Shown: in pieces, positions 36,975 to 50,100 of the stretch
Layout of the letters: the number at the start of each line of letters is the position of its first letter
Position numbering within the stretch: position 1 is the stretch's first letter
Translations under genes and position numbers: made by a program
NCBI GenBank assembly: GCA_024291935.2
Contig: CM044309.1
Location: 3,906,001 to 3,970,000, forward strand
Direction of reading: 5' to 3'
Source: Okapia johnstoni
Lineage: Eukaryota > Chordata > Mammalia > Artiodactyla > Giraffidae
DNA length: 64,000 nucleotides
The notes under the pieces: generated by a model
Seen by the model: only the letters and a program-made list of their open reading frames with translations
Database searches by the model: none
Told to the model about the DNA's origin: nothing

Positions 36975-37245
36975 GTTGTTGTTGTTCAGTCGCTAAGTTG
37001 TGTCAGACACTTTGCGACCCCGTGAAATGCAGCATGCCATGGTTCCCTGTCCTTCAGTATCCCCCAGACTTTGCTCAAACTCTTGTGCTATCTAACCATC
37101 TCGTCTTCTGCCCCCACTTCTCCTTTTGCTTTCAATCTTTCCCACCAGCACCAGTGTCTTTTCCAATGAATCAGCTCTTTGCATTAGCTCTGGCCAAAAT
37201 ATTAAAGCTTCAGCTTCAGCAACAGTCCTACCAATGGAGCATGTT
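36975..37245 (-). mobile_element. BovB LINE 3' fragment, diverged
   Basis: Antisense: TTGTTGTTCAGTCGCTAAGT through CAGTCCTACCAATGGAGC. Confidence 0.85.
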
Positions 37246-38764
37246 TTAATATAAAGAATAATAAACACTCAGCCCAAGAAATGAAGCACTACTAATATTT
37301 TGAAGAGCCCTATGCAACTCTCCTTCCCCATTTCCCCACCTACTCTCAGAAGCCTCCCCTATCTTGAGTATCATTATATTCTTATTATATGTGTATATAT
37401 TCACAAATAATAGATGACATGCTTTTTTAATAGTAACACTATATAGTCACATATATATAGTGAGACTTGCTCTTTTGTTCAATTTTGTGTTTTTAAATAT
37501 ATACACATTAACACTGTTATCTTAGTTCATTCACACTGACAGCTTTGTGATACTGCATTTTGTAAATGTATGATTTATATTTTCATTCTCCTTTTTGATG
37601 GACATGTATATGCCTTTAAACTTTTTAAAAAGAGAAACAACACTGTTGTGATCATTCTTATATCTTATCTCTGTAAGATATGCCTTGGACATCAAAGAAT
37701 TTTTAAAAATAGAAAGTAAAAGAAAAAAGATAAAGGAAAAAATACACAAACATATAGATTAAATGATCATCAATATTTTAGAATTAATAAGAAAAGTATT
37801 ATTAAGTAATTAATCTGCACCTAAGGTCAATTATGAATTACACATCAGCATCAAATAATATGAAAATGTTTAAAAGACAGAATTTACAAGCAAAAATAAA
37901 CACAATGTACCTAATTCTAAATTCAATCAAAATATGAAAGGACATTAAGATTCATTTTTAGAGTATTCTTTGTCTATGTAGAATGAATTGGAAAAGAAAG
38001 GAGCTAAAGCAGAAAGATGAGTTCAGAGATTTTCACCATTACCTAAGAGGAAACTAAGAGTGGCTAAGATCAAGATATTCATAGTACAATCAGAGACACA
38101 TGATCAAACAAAGCTTTGATTTCAAAATAGAACCAAGAAGACTTGGTAATGGATTGGATGTAGGGGATGAAAGAAAGCATCAAAGTTATTTAAATATAAT
38201 TTTGATCAATTGAGTGACAATGAAATCTACTGAGGCCTTAAACAAATTAGAATGATAAGAGGACTTCCACCCTAACATATCGGCATTGAAAGTAGAGGGT
38301 TCTGTTTCCAATTGAGTGGACTAGCTTGTATCAAAAACAACCTTTCCACCAAAAACAATTTTTAAAAGATGTACAAAATATTTAAGTGTATGCTTGAAAA
38401 CAAGAAGCATATCAAAACAGTAAGGGTTTAAGGAGTCAAAATCCTAAAAAAAAAAAGAAAGCTGGAGTGTTGGGCCTGACATTCAGCATTTGACAATATG
38501 TAACTGGTGAACCAGAAGATACATCAAAATAAAATATCTAGACAGAAATATGAAGAGATAAAAGATGGAAATATAGGAAGCCAAATAAACATGTATAATA
38601 TGGGCACAAGCCTAATATACTCCTGGGATATAATTTCACATCCATCAAATCAGCAAAAACTTTGACCAACAATACTAAGTGTTGACAGAGACATGAAATT
38701 TGGAATCATCTAATAAAACAGCAGAACCCTGTGAACCAGCAATTCTATTCCTACCATCATCCCT
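37246..38764. other. Intergenic AT-rich DNA
   Basis: No gene. Parts (for example 38640-38760, CAACAATACTAAGTGTTGACA) look like old L1-type sequence, but this is not firm. Confidence 0.35.
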
Positions 38765-38970
38765 TTGTTGTTTAGTCACTAAGTCGTGTCTGACTCTTTT
38801 GCGACCCCATGGACTGCAGCCCACAAGCCTCCTCTGTCCATGGGATTCTCCAGGCAAGAATACTGGAGTGAGTTGCCTTTTCCTTCTCCAGGGGATCTTC
38901 CCGACCCAGGGATAGAATTCACGTCTCCTGCATTGCAGGATGATTCTTTACCGCTGAGCCACCAGGGAAG
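38765..38970 (-). mobile_element. Bov-tA SINE
   Basis: TTGTTTAGTCACTAAGTCGT through TACCGCTGAGCCACCAGGGA. Confidence 0.9.
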
Positions 38971-39073
38971 CATGATTATCATAGATAAACTCAAACGTAT
39001 GTTAAAGAAGAAAAAATGCTCCTGCCACACTGAATTTAATAATGAAAAGAAATTTATCAAAAGGCAGATAGAT

Positions 39074-39260
39074 ACATTCTATAGATATAGAAGTAAATGT
39101 AATATTTGTAATTACACTTGAAATTACATTTGTAATTACATTCTATTTACATAAATACAAATAGAAAACTACACATTCTATAGACATAAAATGTAAATGT
39201 AATATCTGTAATTACATTTATAGTTATATTCTATTTACATAAACGTAAATAGCAAACTGT
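39074..39260. repeat. Imperfect AT-rich tandem duplication (about 99 bp)
   Basis: ACATTCTATAGA..TAAATGTAATAT..TGTAATTACA..ATTCTATTTACATAAA occurs at 39074 and again at 39173. The units carry TGTAATTACA-type inverted repeats. Confidence 0.75.
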
Positions 39261-39379
39261 AAAGTCATCTTCATTTTTCCAGTTGCAAGGCCCACATACC
39301 TTGGTGGATCTTATTCCTGTCAATCTCTCACATCCCCACATCTAATTTAAAAATATATCAAGAGTCCAATCACTTCAAA

Positions 39380-39855
39380 CCTCCAGTGCCAGCATTCTTG
39401 TCCCTAAGCTTACATACTCGCTAGTTCTATGTACTTGGAGTGGTCACCCTCCAGTGCCAATATGCTTGTCCCTAAGCTTACATACTCGCTAGTTCTATGT
39501 ACTTGGAGTGGTCACCCTCCAGTGCCAACATGCTTGTCCCTAAGCTTACATACTCACTAGTTCTATGTACTTGGAGTGGTCACCCTCCAGTGCCAGCATT
39601 CCTGTCCCTAAGCTTACATACTCGCCAGTTCTATGTACTTGGAGTGGTCACCCTCCAGTGCCAGCATGCTTGTCCCTAAGCTTACATACTCACTAGTTCT
39701 ATGTACTTGGAGTGGTCACCCTCCAGTGCCAGCATTCTTGTCCCTAAGCTTACATACTTGCTAGTTCTATGTACTTGGAGTGGTCACCCTCCAGTGCCAA
39801 CATGCTTGTCCCTAAGCTTACATACTCGCTAGTTCTATGTACTTGGAGTGGTCAC
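39380..39855. repeat. 68 bp x 7 minisatellite upstream of gene B
   Basis: Units start at 39380, 39448, 39516, 39584, 39652, 39720 and 39788, each CCTCCAGTGCCAACATGCTT then GTCCCTAAGCTTACATACTC and so on to GGAGTGGTCAC. Units differ by only a few substitutions. Ends about 640 bp before the copy B ATG. Confidence 0.95.
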
Positions 39856-40249
39856 CCTCAGTTCCTTTTCTAATGTGCAGCTCTAATTCCAAAACTACAA
39901 GTTATACAATAGATAATCCAGACAGCCAGTTATTGCATTCTTAGGAACACCCTTGCATCAGGAATCAGTAGATAGAAACCTCATTTATCTCCAACTGCAA
40001 TAAGTTCAATTCAGGGCAAAACTTCCCTCAAGGGTGCCTGCGGTGGAGATGTAATTCATATACCAGATGACTCACCCATTTAGAGTATACAGTTGTATGG
40101 GTTTTTGTATATTATGACTCTTTAAAACTTGTGGCAAAATGCATAGAACACAACATGTGCCACTTTGACCACTCTGAAGTGTACAATTCAGTGGCAGTAA
40201 TCACATTCAGAGTATTGCACAATCATCAACAGGCATAACTGAATTTTAA
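39856..40249. other. Upstream of gene B, old L1-type sequence
   Basis: 40070-40240 (GTATACAGTTGTATGGGTTT, ATTGCACAATCATCAAC) resembles an old L1 3' region. Confidence 0.4.
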
Positions 40250-40499
40250 ATAATTAACGTGTGGAACATTTTAACTTGGGCCTTCAGAGAGGTCACAAAA
40301 TTTCAGAACTCTTCACAAGTTAATCATTTTTAAAATCAAGTTAAGTGCAGTGATAAAATGCTTATGTAAGGACAATGGCTAAATCACGAAAACATGGTGT
40401 AGAAGAATCGTGAGAGGAATGTATAAGAGTTAGCAATCCACATGAGATTTCAAAATTATTTTTCAGGATTAAGAAAACAAACAGGGAAAAGGCAAAAGC
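40250..40499 (+). promoter_or_regulatory. Copy B 5' flank, shared with copies A and C
   Basis: GGAACATTTTAACTTGGGCC, ACAAGTTAATCATTTTTAAA and AATAAAATGCTTATG-like stretches align with the flanks of A (11540-11660) and C (58800-58920). Likely core promoter and leader; no experimental support here. Confidence 0.5.
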
Positions 40500-41166
40500 A
40501 TGCAACTCCTGAGGGCAATAGGATTCTTCCGAGGAAACATTTTAATCTTAAGCGCCACAATAGGGGCAGGAATCTTTGTGTCTCCTAAAGGAGTATTAAA
40601 ATATTCCTCACTCAATGTGGCTGTCTCCCTGAGTATCTGGGCGGCTTGTGCTGTGCTGACTTTGATCTCCGCTCTCAGCCATGCAGAGGTGGGGACGACC
40701 TTCCCTAGAAGTGGAGCACAGTATTATTTCCTCAAAAGATCTCTTGGATCCTCCATTGCTTTCCTCAGCCTTTGGATCAAACTATTCACTCATCCCTTAA
40801 GACTAGCTACTGAAAGCTTGTTATTGTCTACCTATACAATTCAGCCTTTCTATGCCGGGTGCCCCGCTCCAGAGCTACCAAAGAGGTGTCTAGCATTGGC
40901 CATTCTGTGGTCTTTGGGACTTCTCAATGCTCGAGGGGTGCAGACTGTGACTTGGCTTCAAACTGTCAGTACTTTGGCGAAGATGACTGTCCTCTGCTTC
41001 ATTTGCCTCACTGGGATTGTGCTGTTAGGGAAGGGGAAAAAGGAGAATGTGGCCAGGTTCGAGAACGCTTTGGATGCTGAGCTTCCTGACGTCTCGCAGA
41101 TTGCAGAAGCCTTCCTACAAGGATTGTTCGCGTATTCTGGCACGTCAATCCTGAACAGCATGGCAG
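40500..41166 (+). CDS. SLC7A13: Copy B coding exon 1 (TM1 to TM6a)
   Basis: 667 bp starting [10 protein letters not shown], ending GCAG|GTAAAT in phase 1. The N-terminus is four residues shorter than copy A. A T-rich stretch ending TTTTTCAG at 40466 lies 33 bp upstream of the ATG and could be a 3' splice site for a 5' UTR exon; the same element is present in relic C but not obvious in copy A. Confidence 0.9.
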
Positions 41167-44100
41167 GTAAATCTCTTGCTGACATACTTCTGCTGTAGGC
41201 ATAAAGTTTTGTCTACAACCCTCTGGAGAAAGACAATATCCAATTTGTTTCTTTGGGAGAAACTGAATTGAATCTGCTCTGCACTACATGCAAGCAGCAC
41301 AGTTTAATCATCATTAAGCCTTGGTAGATAATTATCTACACAAAATACTTAGAATTTAGTGCTTTTCTGGTCATCCCCTTTAAACAAACTTGGGAAAAGT
41401 TTGCCGGAGAAAAGATCACTCTCAGATTCTACTGTAATTTATTCTAGCAACTTTCAAGACATTTTGAGTTAAATATCAATTATATTAGAAATATGTTAAT
41501 ATAATGTTAATTTTAAAAAGTGAAACTATCAGATTTTATACATCCCCTACTGCATTGGTAAGATGCTGCATCCTAATTTTGATTCCACAGTATGTCTTAG
41601 ACAACTTTCCATAGTAGTTCTTAGTCACCCAGCACATTCTCTGTTAACTGCTGTATAATATTCCTAAGAATGGCTTTGCTGCACTTTCACAATAGTGGAT
41701 ACTTGAAATGTTTCCCATTTTTCAGTTACGAGGACGGGTGTAATATCAGTGCTTCCCTGTTTATGTGCACTGTTGTTTCTGCAGGGCAGCACTGTTCCCT
41801 CTGATGTCATGGCATCAAAACATTTTGGTAATACTTGCACAGCTCTCTAGAGTAAACAAAAGAACTAAACAGAAAATAATTCTTTATACTACTCTTTGGT
41901 TATAAAATTATAGGAATATAAAACATTAAGGGTATATTCAATACCAAAGTTGTATAAAATTCCGAACAAAATCTGTACACCAATTCTCAGTCTTTGAATT
42001 ACTGAAACTTTTATGTTATTTTTTATGTTTTTTATGTTGGTCAATGAGATGCTTTGTTCACTCATGTAGATTACTAAAATTTAACAGTTGATATGATCCT
42101 TAAGTACTTTAACATTTTCTTTTTTTAATTGGCAAATGTAATGTTGAAATGTCTCCCTATAAAATTAATGGATTTTTGAGTTTCAAGGCTTTTCAAATAA
42201 TGATGAGACCTGAATTTATCTGGCACAAATTAATTATGACATAATCACCTTGCTGCTAGCTTAGCCGTTAAAAGGTACATGAGTGCAAAGTGGAAACCCT
42301 GGATATACATGGAGGCAGAGCTTCACAGGTCACTGCTTGTGCAACTGCATCCTCCAGAGGTCACCTGGTCAGTGGGGGGGGGGGGGGGGGGGTCGGTTCT
42401 GCAAAATTAAATACCCAGATGTTGGAGCACCCCTTCTAAAGTAAAGCATCGCACAGGAGCAAGCAGAGGTGTTCCTGATAGTGATCATTACGTACAGACA
42501 CAGCACAGTGCAGCTGGAGACTCAGTTCTGTTTGCAGCACTCAGCTCATTCTCCTCCTGCTCCCTGGGTGGATTTGTCATCAAACAAGTGAAACCTTGAA
42601 TTAAGGACAAGAATCTCATAACCGGAGCTGGTCAGAGAAATGTGAGCAACTTCAGGTGAATATGGCTGTGTTTGAAAGGTCCAGTGAAATTTTCCAGATC
42701 TGCAGACAAGTAGTGCGTGCTCAGTCACTCAGTCAGGTCTGACTCTCAGAGCAAAAGGTTGAACGCCAGGAGTGCAGTAATAGGGTCAGAACTTGGGGCC
42801 TATTGAATGGGGCTGGCTAGAAGAACCAGCACTTCATTAACTTACCAAATTTAGAGATCTGGCTTCTTCTGTGTCAAAACAGGCTGATCCTGGCTAGAAG
42901 GACTAGCTCCCTCGGGTTTGCTTCTCAGAGTTTCTGAGCTGTCGTATTCCTGACCAAGTATAAACAGACTAGACAGCTTGCATCTAGATTCTTACACCAG
43001 GTCTCCTGAAGGAATAACACTGAATCCCAAGCACCACTAGACATCCTTATGTTTAATTCTGAAATAAGGAATTTTATTACGTCTCCTTGTGGCTCAGCTT
43101 GGAGAAGGAAATGGCAACCCACTCCAGTACTCTTGCCTAGAGAATTCCGTGGGCAGAGGAGCCTCGTGGGCTGCTGTCCATGGGGTCGCACAGAGCTGGA
43201 CACGACTGAAGCGACTTAGCAGCAGCAGCAGTGGCTCAGCTGGTAAAGAATCCTCCTGCAATGCAGGAGACCTGGATTCGATCCCTGGGCTGAAAAGATC
43301 CCCTGGAGAAGGGAAAGGCTACCCACTCCAGTATTCTGGCCTGGAGAATTCCATGGACTGTATAGTCCATGGGGTTGCAGAGTCAGACACGACTGAGTGA
43401 ATTTCACTTTCACTTTCGTTAGGTCTCAAAGCCATCAGTGCAGCCATCTCAGTAGCAGGTCTGACAATATTCAGAGAAGTCTCTAGTGATGCAGAGAATT
43501 GTTGGATTTGAGTTCTATCCGTGCAACTACAAAAGGACAAAAGGTCTCTGCTTCTGTAACATGACCTGTGTGACTTTTGCAAGGAACAATGCTTGCAAGG
43601 AACCAGGGTATGCTGTTTAGAAAATCAGGATCACATAAAACACATTAATATTGGGAGCAATTTAAGAGAGCCTCCGATTTCATAACCTGCCCAGCATTCC
43701 CATCATTAGTGAAGGGAATTTAGGAGGAGAAATAGATAGCTGCAGTTTTGGTTGACCCTTAGAGAAAGCTGCAGTAATAATGACCCCACTAGCTTAGATT
43801 TGCATCCACTCCTTTTCCAAAGCTCTGAAAGCAGACTTGAAAAGTCTAGTTCCCCAGTGCTGCACACAAGGTTGTCCAAAACAAATTCACTTTTGGCCAG
43901 AGCAACACCCTGATTGGCTGCCTATTAGAGGAACTTTCCAGAGACAGAATACACATAAATACTTGGAAACCCTCCTCCTGACATTGAGCATGTTGCAATA
44001 TACAGTAGTTCCCCCTTATCCACAGCGGATTTGTTCCAAGACCCCCAGTGGCTGCCTGAAACCATGGATAATACTGAATCCTATATATACTATGCTTTTT

Positions 44101-47100
44101 CCTATACTAAGGGATTGGTTCGATACATATACAGCGTGCATCCTAGAAAAATGGGTGATTCTCATCCTGAGAAGGACTAGCAGGATGACATGCGATTTCA
44201 CCATGATACTCAGAATGGCATGTGATTTAAAATTTATGAATTGTTTATTTCTGGAATGTTCCATTTAATATTTTCAGATCATGGTTAACTGCACGTAAAT
44301 GAAACCATAAATCATGAAACTGTGGATGTGGGGGGTGGGGTGCTGTATGTCACTTTCAGGGGGAAAGAGGGACTTCTTGAGGACTGGAGAGCCTGAAGCA
44401 CCCATTCTCTTGTTTAAGTTGCTGCAAGATGGAAATCTATGACAGACTTCATTCACCCTCAAGAACCCACTTTAGTCCTCCAGAAACTGAAGTTGTACAC
44501 ACATGGAAGAAAAAAAAGGCTCATTAGGCCTAATCTTCCCTCCCTTCATGGGAGACCAAGCAGGAAGTCTAAGCAGGCAGATCCTCCTCCATAGGCGTCC
44601 CCTCTCCTATGGTTGGAAATCAGAGGCCCTGGTCTCAGCTCACACTGAAGACAGGAATATGGCAGGAAACACAACCTAAAGAGTCTACTACTTCCCCGGA
44701 CATACTTAAAGTTTGATAATACTCCCAGGTCCTAAGGATCTGAGCAAAGTTGGGGTCTGTTTGGGAGGACAAGTAATTTTCCACATTAAAAACAGCCAGG
44801 CTGAACCAAGAGACAGTATTCCTAAAGGACTCTTTATAAAGGATGCTGTTCATCTGAACTATGGCGGGGAAAAGGTAGGATGAAGAAGAAAGCACTGTTA
44901 AGCTGGCACAGGTTAAAGTTTTCTTATCTTTTACTCTTCCCTTCTTAAAGAAAAAAAAAATTCCATGTTATATGTTAATGTGAGTTTTAGAACTTCCCAA
45001 AGTTGGAGTTAAAATTATTAGTCAATTTTCTTACAGTGTAAATTCAAAATCATAAATTTTCATAAACCATTAACTTATAAATAATGATACACATATATAA
45101 AACTGAATATTTTACATAAAATTCACTTTTTCTTGTTCTTTATTAAGTAATTGACTAATATATTGAACATATTAAATTTCACTAAAAATATAACCTCTTT
45201 CAATTGTGTGTTAAAATGTATTTAATTTTTAAGCATTTTAAATGTCTGACTTGAAAAACCTTTCTAATCTCCTATCCTGTAATGCTAAAACATTGCCTCA
45301 TATAAGATGAATTTTATTTCCTTAAACACTTAAATATGGCTTATAAACTTAATGTCTCCTATACTTGCAACTTTAAATCACACATCTGAAAATTCATCTA
45401 CCTTTTAAATTTAAGTAACGAGGCTATTCTTTTCAGATTATCTAACATGCCAGATCCTCAAAAAATTAGACACTGACACAATTTGTATAATTTAGCAGAA
45501 AATAAATGGTGTCAGGGGCTGATTAGTGTTGTATTTAATTTGAAACATTCCCATCTTATATTGGGTTAACGAGAAGCAAAGCCTGAGATGGGGATCCTTG
45601 TGCCAGCACTTTGTTGAGGACCTGCCTCCCAGAGACAGCCGTGAGGAGTGAAGGAAGCAGGACAGAGAAGGGAGAGCTGCTGAGCAGACATCGTTTCAGC
45701 TGAAGTCTAGCCTCAGATAGATCCTACAGAGCCACACTGCTCAGCCTGGTAGCCACCAGCCATATGGAACCAGTGAACATCTGAAATGTAGTCAGTCAAA
45801 CCGAGGTGTTCCACAGATGTAAAATACACATCAGAAATCAAAATCTTGAATGAATAAAACATTGTCCATTGTCCAGAGCTCATTGATTTTTTACAAATGC
45901 TACACACTGCAATAATGATATTTTGGATGTTTGGGGATAAATATATATTATTAATTCCATTTCACCTGTTTTATTCTTATGTGGCCATAGAAATTTTAAA
46001 ATACATAAATGGCTCACAGTACATTTTAATTAGACAGTAGTGCTAGAGTAGGAAAAATACAAAACGTTCCCAAGTAGCAGCCTTAGGGATGGACTTTTGT
46101 ACCTTTTATCGGTTAATCAACGACTGGGGGCTGCTTCTGAGGGGAGAAAGCAAACTTGTAGGTTTTTCTAAGCAAGGCAGCTTACCCATCCCTGCCGAGT
46201 CACCCAAGCACCAAGGGCAAATCTCAGGAGAAGGGTCAGCTGTGGGGAGCCAGAGGCCGTTGCTCCCCGAAGCTGGAGGAGGGGAGCTCCTGGCTACCGT
46301 GCTGTAAAGTCATTGCTCACACCAGGGCTCAGGGTCACTCTCCGGTGACTGAAGCTGCTGGGGGAGATGCCAGCGCACACAGTCACTTACACCGCCCAGA
46401 CTCCAGACAGAACACGTCATCCGAGCACTTCAGGCTTCAGGTCGCATATGCACACACTGCTCCCGTCACATTATTGCTATGGTAATAGGGGACCCCGAGA
46501 ACTCACAATTCACCTAACACTGATTTCATATCACCATCTCCTGACTTCTTCCCAATCAGAATTTGGGCGGACAGACTCTTCTGCATGGCTTACAACAAAT
46601 TTCCTTCACCACTTAAGTAGATTCAAGCAATCTCTCAATTGCCTAATGGGCTCTGAATTGTTTCCCTCTTATTATTTCATTCATATTCCATAAGGTGAAT
46701 TCCATTCACACTTAAGCCTAGCTAAAGAAAAGCTTGCTTGGGAGAGTAAGGGAGGGAAAGGAACTTCCTCAGAGGTCCGTTTGCTTGAGGGAAAGAGATG
46801 ACAAGAAAACCACTACTTCTGAAAAAAGGGGGGGGAAATGACATATCTCAGGTGGGGTGAAGAGACAGGCTACATACTAAACAGTTTTTAACAACTGTAC
46901 ATTTTTTATCTGCACAGATCTGTGAACCGGCAATCTTTGTTGCCAATTGCAAAGCCTATTTCCCAAGGTCCAACAACCAGTGAGGGTTAGAGCCAGGTTC
47001 AAGCCCTGAACCCTCTAGCTCCAGAGCCTATGTTCTTAACTACTTCCCTGAACTTTTTAAGAAAAACAGTATGATGTCTAGGAATTTTGAGATAATATGT

Positions 47101-50100
47101 CAGTTTCCAGAATTCACTGCTAATGCAGTGTCTCCTCCCCTGAGATAAGGCCCCTGCAATTGACAGAAACTGACATTGTTAGGTGATTTGAGCTCATCCC
47201 TGCTATTGGTTTGAAACATTATTATGTATCAGAGCTCAAAGATTTTCCCAACTGAGGACTTCTATCCAAGAGGTTGGGAGTAAGTGTCAAAATGGACTCT
47301 GCACCTTCTGTCCAAGAAACCCATCACCCCAAGGTCCAAAAGATCTAGCTATACCCAGGCTGGAGGGTGCAGTGGTTACTGTCTGGTGTCAGACTAAATG
47401 GTTTGAAATCCTTCCCTCACCACTTAGTGGCTGTGTGACCTTGGGCGAGTCTCTTATCTTCTCTGAGACCCTGCAGTTTCCTCTGTGTTTGAAATGTAGA
47501 CACAACCCAATATGTCCTTAGCACTATGGCGGGTATTCAATACCACACTGTGGAAGCCTCTGTGACAGGCAGAGACATAAAAGTGCTCACAAAAAGTTGC
47601 TGGGGCGAGGAGGGGGAGGGGAGTTGTTTTCCTTCTGCACCTACTGTTCCCTTTGCATAGAAGGCTCCCTACTGAGATCTTCCCATATCTCCCTCCCTCA
47701 CTTCCCTTAGGTCTTCCCTCAAATGTCATTTCCCGGCTGTCTGGTTTAATGCAAACTTTCTCCCCTACTCTGCTCTCATCTCTGTTTCATTTCTTTCTCT
47801 CTTGTGTTGAGGCATAGTTAATTTACAATACTGTGTAAGTTTCAGGTGTACGACAGAATGATTCATGGGTTTTAAGGGTTATACTCCATTTAGAGTTATA
47901 AAATATTGGCTACATTCCATGTGCTGTACAACATACCCTTACAGCTTATCATTTTGTACACAGTAGCTTGTACTACAGTCTTTTCCATCACTGTAAACCC
48001 ATAATCATGAAATGACTGGAATAATTGGACTTTTAGTATAAGATGGTGAGAAATCCAAGCTTTCAGGCAAAATTTGCACAGGACCAACATAGAAACAGTC
48101 AAGCAGATGAGGAAACAACAGATATATGAATAATACTTTTTCATGCATTTTATCACAAAGTCCTTCTCTGATGAGTTTATTTGTGTTTTTAGGAGAGATA
48201 AAAAATCCTGGTAAGAACATTCCCAAATCTCTGATTACTGGCATTCCCATGGTGGCTGTGGTTTACTTACTGGCTAATGTATCCTACCTGGCAGTTTTGA
48301 CTCCCAAGGAAATCATCTCCGCAGGTATGAATGTATCTAGACAAAGAGGAAATAGTCACTACTGTCTATTCTGAATAAACAAGGATTCCTATATACTACT
48401 ACTTTGTTTAGTATACCCATAAGAGTACAAATGTAATGGGTTCCTGCTTTGGTTTTTATAAGGAAAGGAAAAATAATCATCTAACAACCTATAAAAGATG
48501 AGTACATGCTAAAGACCAAAATCAAAGGGTAGAAGACTGTGAAAGAGTGAGAACTGGAAAGAGAAAGAGGAGAGGGAGGTGGAAAAAGAGGAGTAGGACA
48601 CAGAGGAGAGAGAGAAAAGAGAAACAGGAGCGAGCAAGGTGAGAAGGCAAAGAAGAAACACTTTGTCAGGAGCTGCTCCACTCTCTGGGGCACCCACTCT
48701 CTGGGTTACCCAGGTAACCGCCCTCAAATAGTCATTTGGAACAGGCAGTATCATCTTCTTTCTTCAGATGAGGAAACTGTAGTGCCTGGGAGTTAAGCAA
48801 TGAACAAACCTAATAAGATTCAAAAGTAGGTTTCAGTCATGCTCTTCTCATGATAAAAGACTGCTTCCTGTGCAGGTTATTGCTAGTGAAAGTGAAAGAA
48901 GAAAGTGAAGTCGCTCAGTCGTGTCCGACTCTTTGCAACCCCATGGACTGTAGCCTAGCTGGCTCCTCCGTCCATCCATGGGATTTTCCAGGCAAGAGTA
49001 CTGGAGTGGGTTGCCATTTGTAAATCTAGACAGCAGTTTACAAGATCTGACCTTCAAAAAATGTATTCTTCCCAATTCTACCAAGTATGGTGCTCAAAGC
49101 TGCACAGCTCGTAATTGAAAAAGCCAGCCTCAAATCCATGTGAACGCCAGGACCTACGCTCTCAACCACCACACTGAAGTAGCTCAATATAAGTGAAGGA
49201 AATCAAAGCAAAGCAAGCAATCGTATGAATACATATTAATATACATCAGGTGATAAATTTTATTAATACATATAATTTTATAACATACACACATAGACAT
49301 GACTAAATGGAAGTATAACAGAAAGTTAATAGTAAATGGTGCCATCTGAATGGTAAGATTATAAGAAATTTTTATTTCTTTTTTTATACTGTTCATATTT
49401 TCCACAATTAGCGTCTTAAACTTATGATCATAAAAAAATAAATAATTTTTCTAATACTAGATAACTGTATTTCCACAGAATTAATTGATGGTTTTTAATG
49501 ACAACATTGGGTCTTTTTCCCCAAAAAATGTTAAATTATGTTCATTTTACTTTAAAAAGGCCGAGTAGTGTTTGAAATATATTAGAAAAATTCCCCTAAA
49601 TTTTACTTTTTAAAAAATAGTTATTCCTGAAAGAAGTTTAGTTATCTAGAAAAATCATTTATTGAGAGTGACTAGCTCTTCAAATATTCTGGATAAAGGC
49701 CAAATAACACATCAACAAAAACACAGACTACAAAAATGCTGTCCATACAGACAGGCATAGGGGCGCATGACCACGTGTGGTGTGTGTGGCCGTGGAGGGG
49801 CTGATGGTGTCAACCCGTGACCCGAATCCCCTGCAGTGGGTGTGCTCTCAAGGCAGAGGCCACAGAGGGTCAGTCTGATGTGCTGCCCCTCAGAACCGGG
49901 GCTCTGCGCTGTCATCCGCACTCAAAGCCTTCACCAAAATCAGAAGCTTTGAAATTCATTTTAAAAAGAAACAAACTAACCTCTATGTGGCTCAAAAACA
50001 CCAAAAGATGTATTTCTGCACCTTCTCTGAGACAAGTATAAAAATGGTGTGTTGATTCTAAAAGGGAAAAGACAGACACATATTTTTAAAAGTAAATAAA

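Noticed and set aside
39497..39679. Short repetitive open frame
   Set aside because: Reading through the 68 bp minisatellite.
39380..39855. CRISPR-like array
   Set aside because: Units abut without unique spacers, and the genome is mammalian.
46367..46693. 108-codon open frame in copy B intron 1
   Set aside because: No recognisable domain, composition like the flanking intron, possibly old LTR sequence.
48481..48754. Serine/leucine/phenylalanine-rich minus-strand frames
   Set aside because: Low-complexity reading of a GAGA purine tract in an intron.
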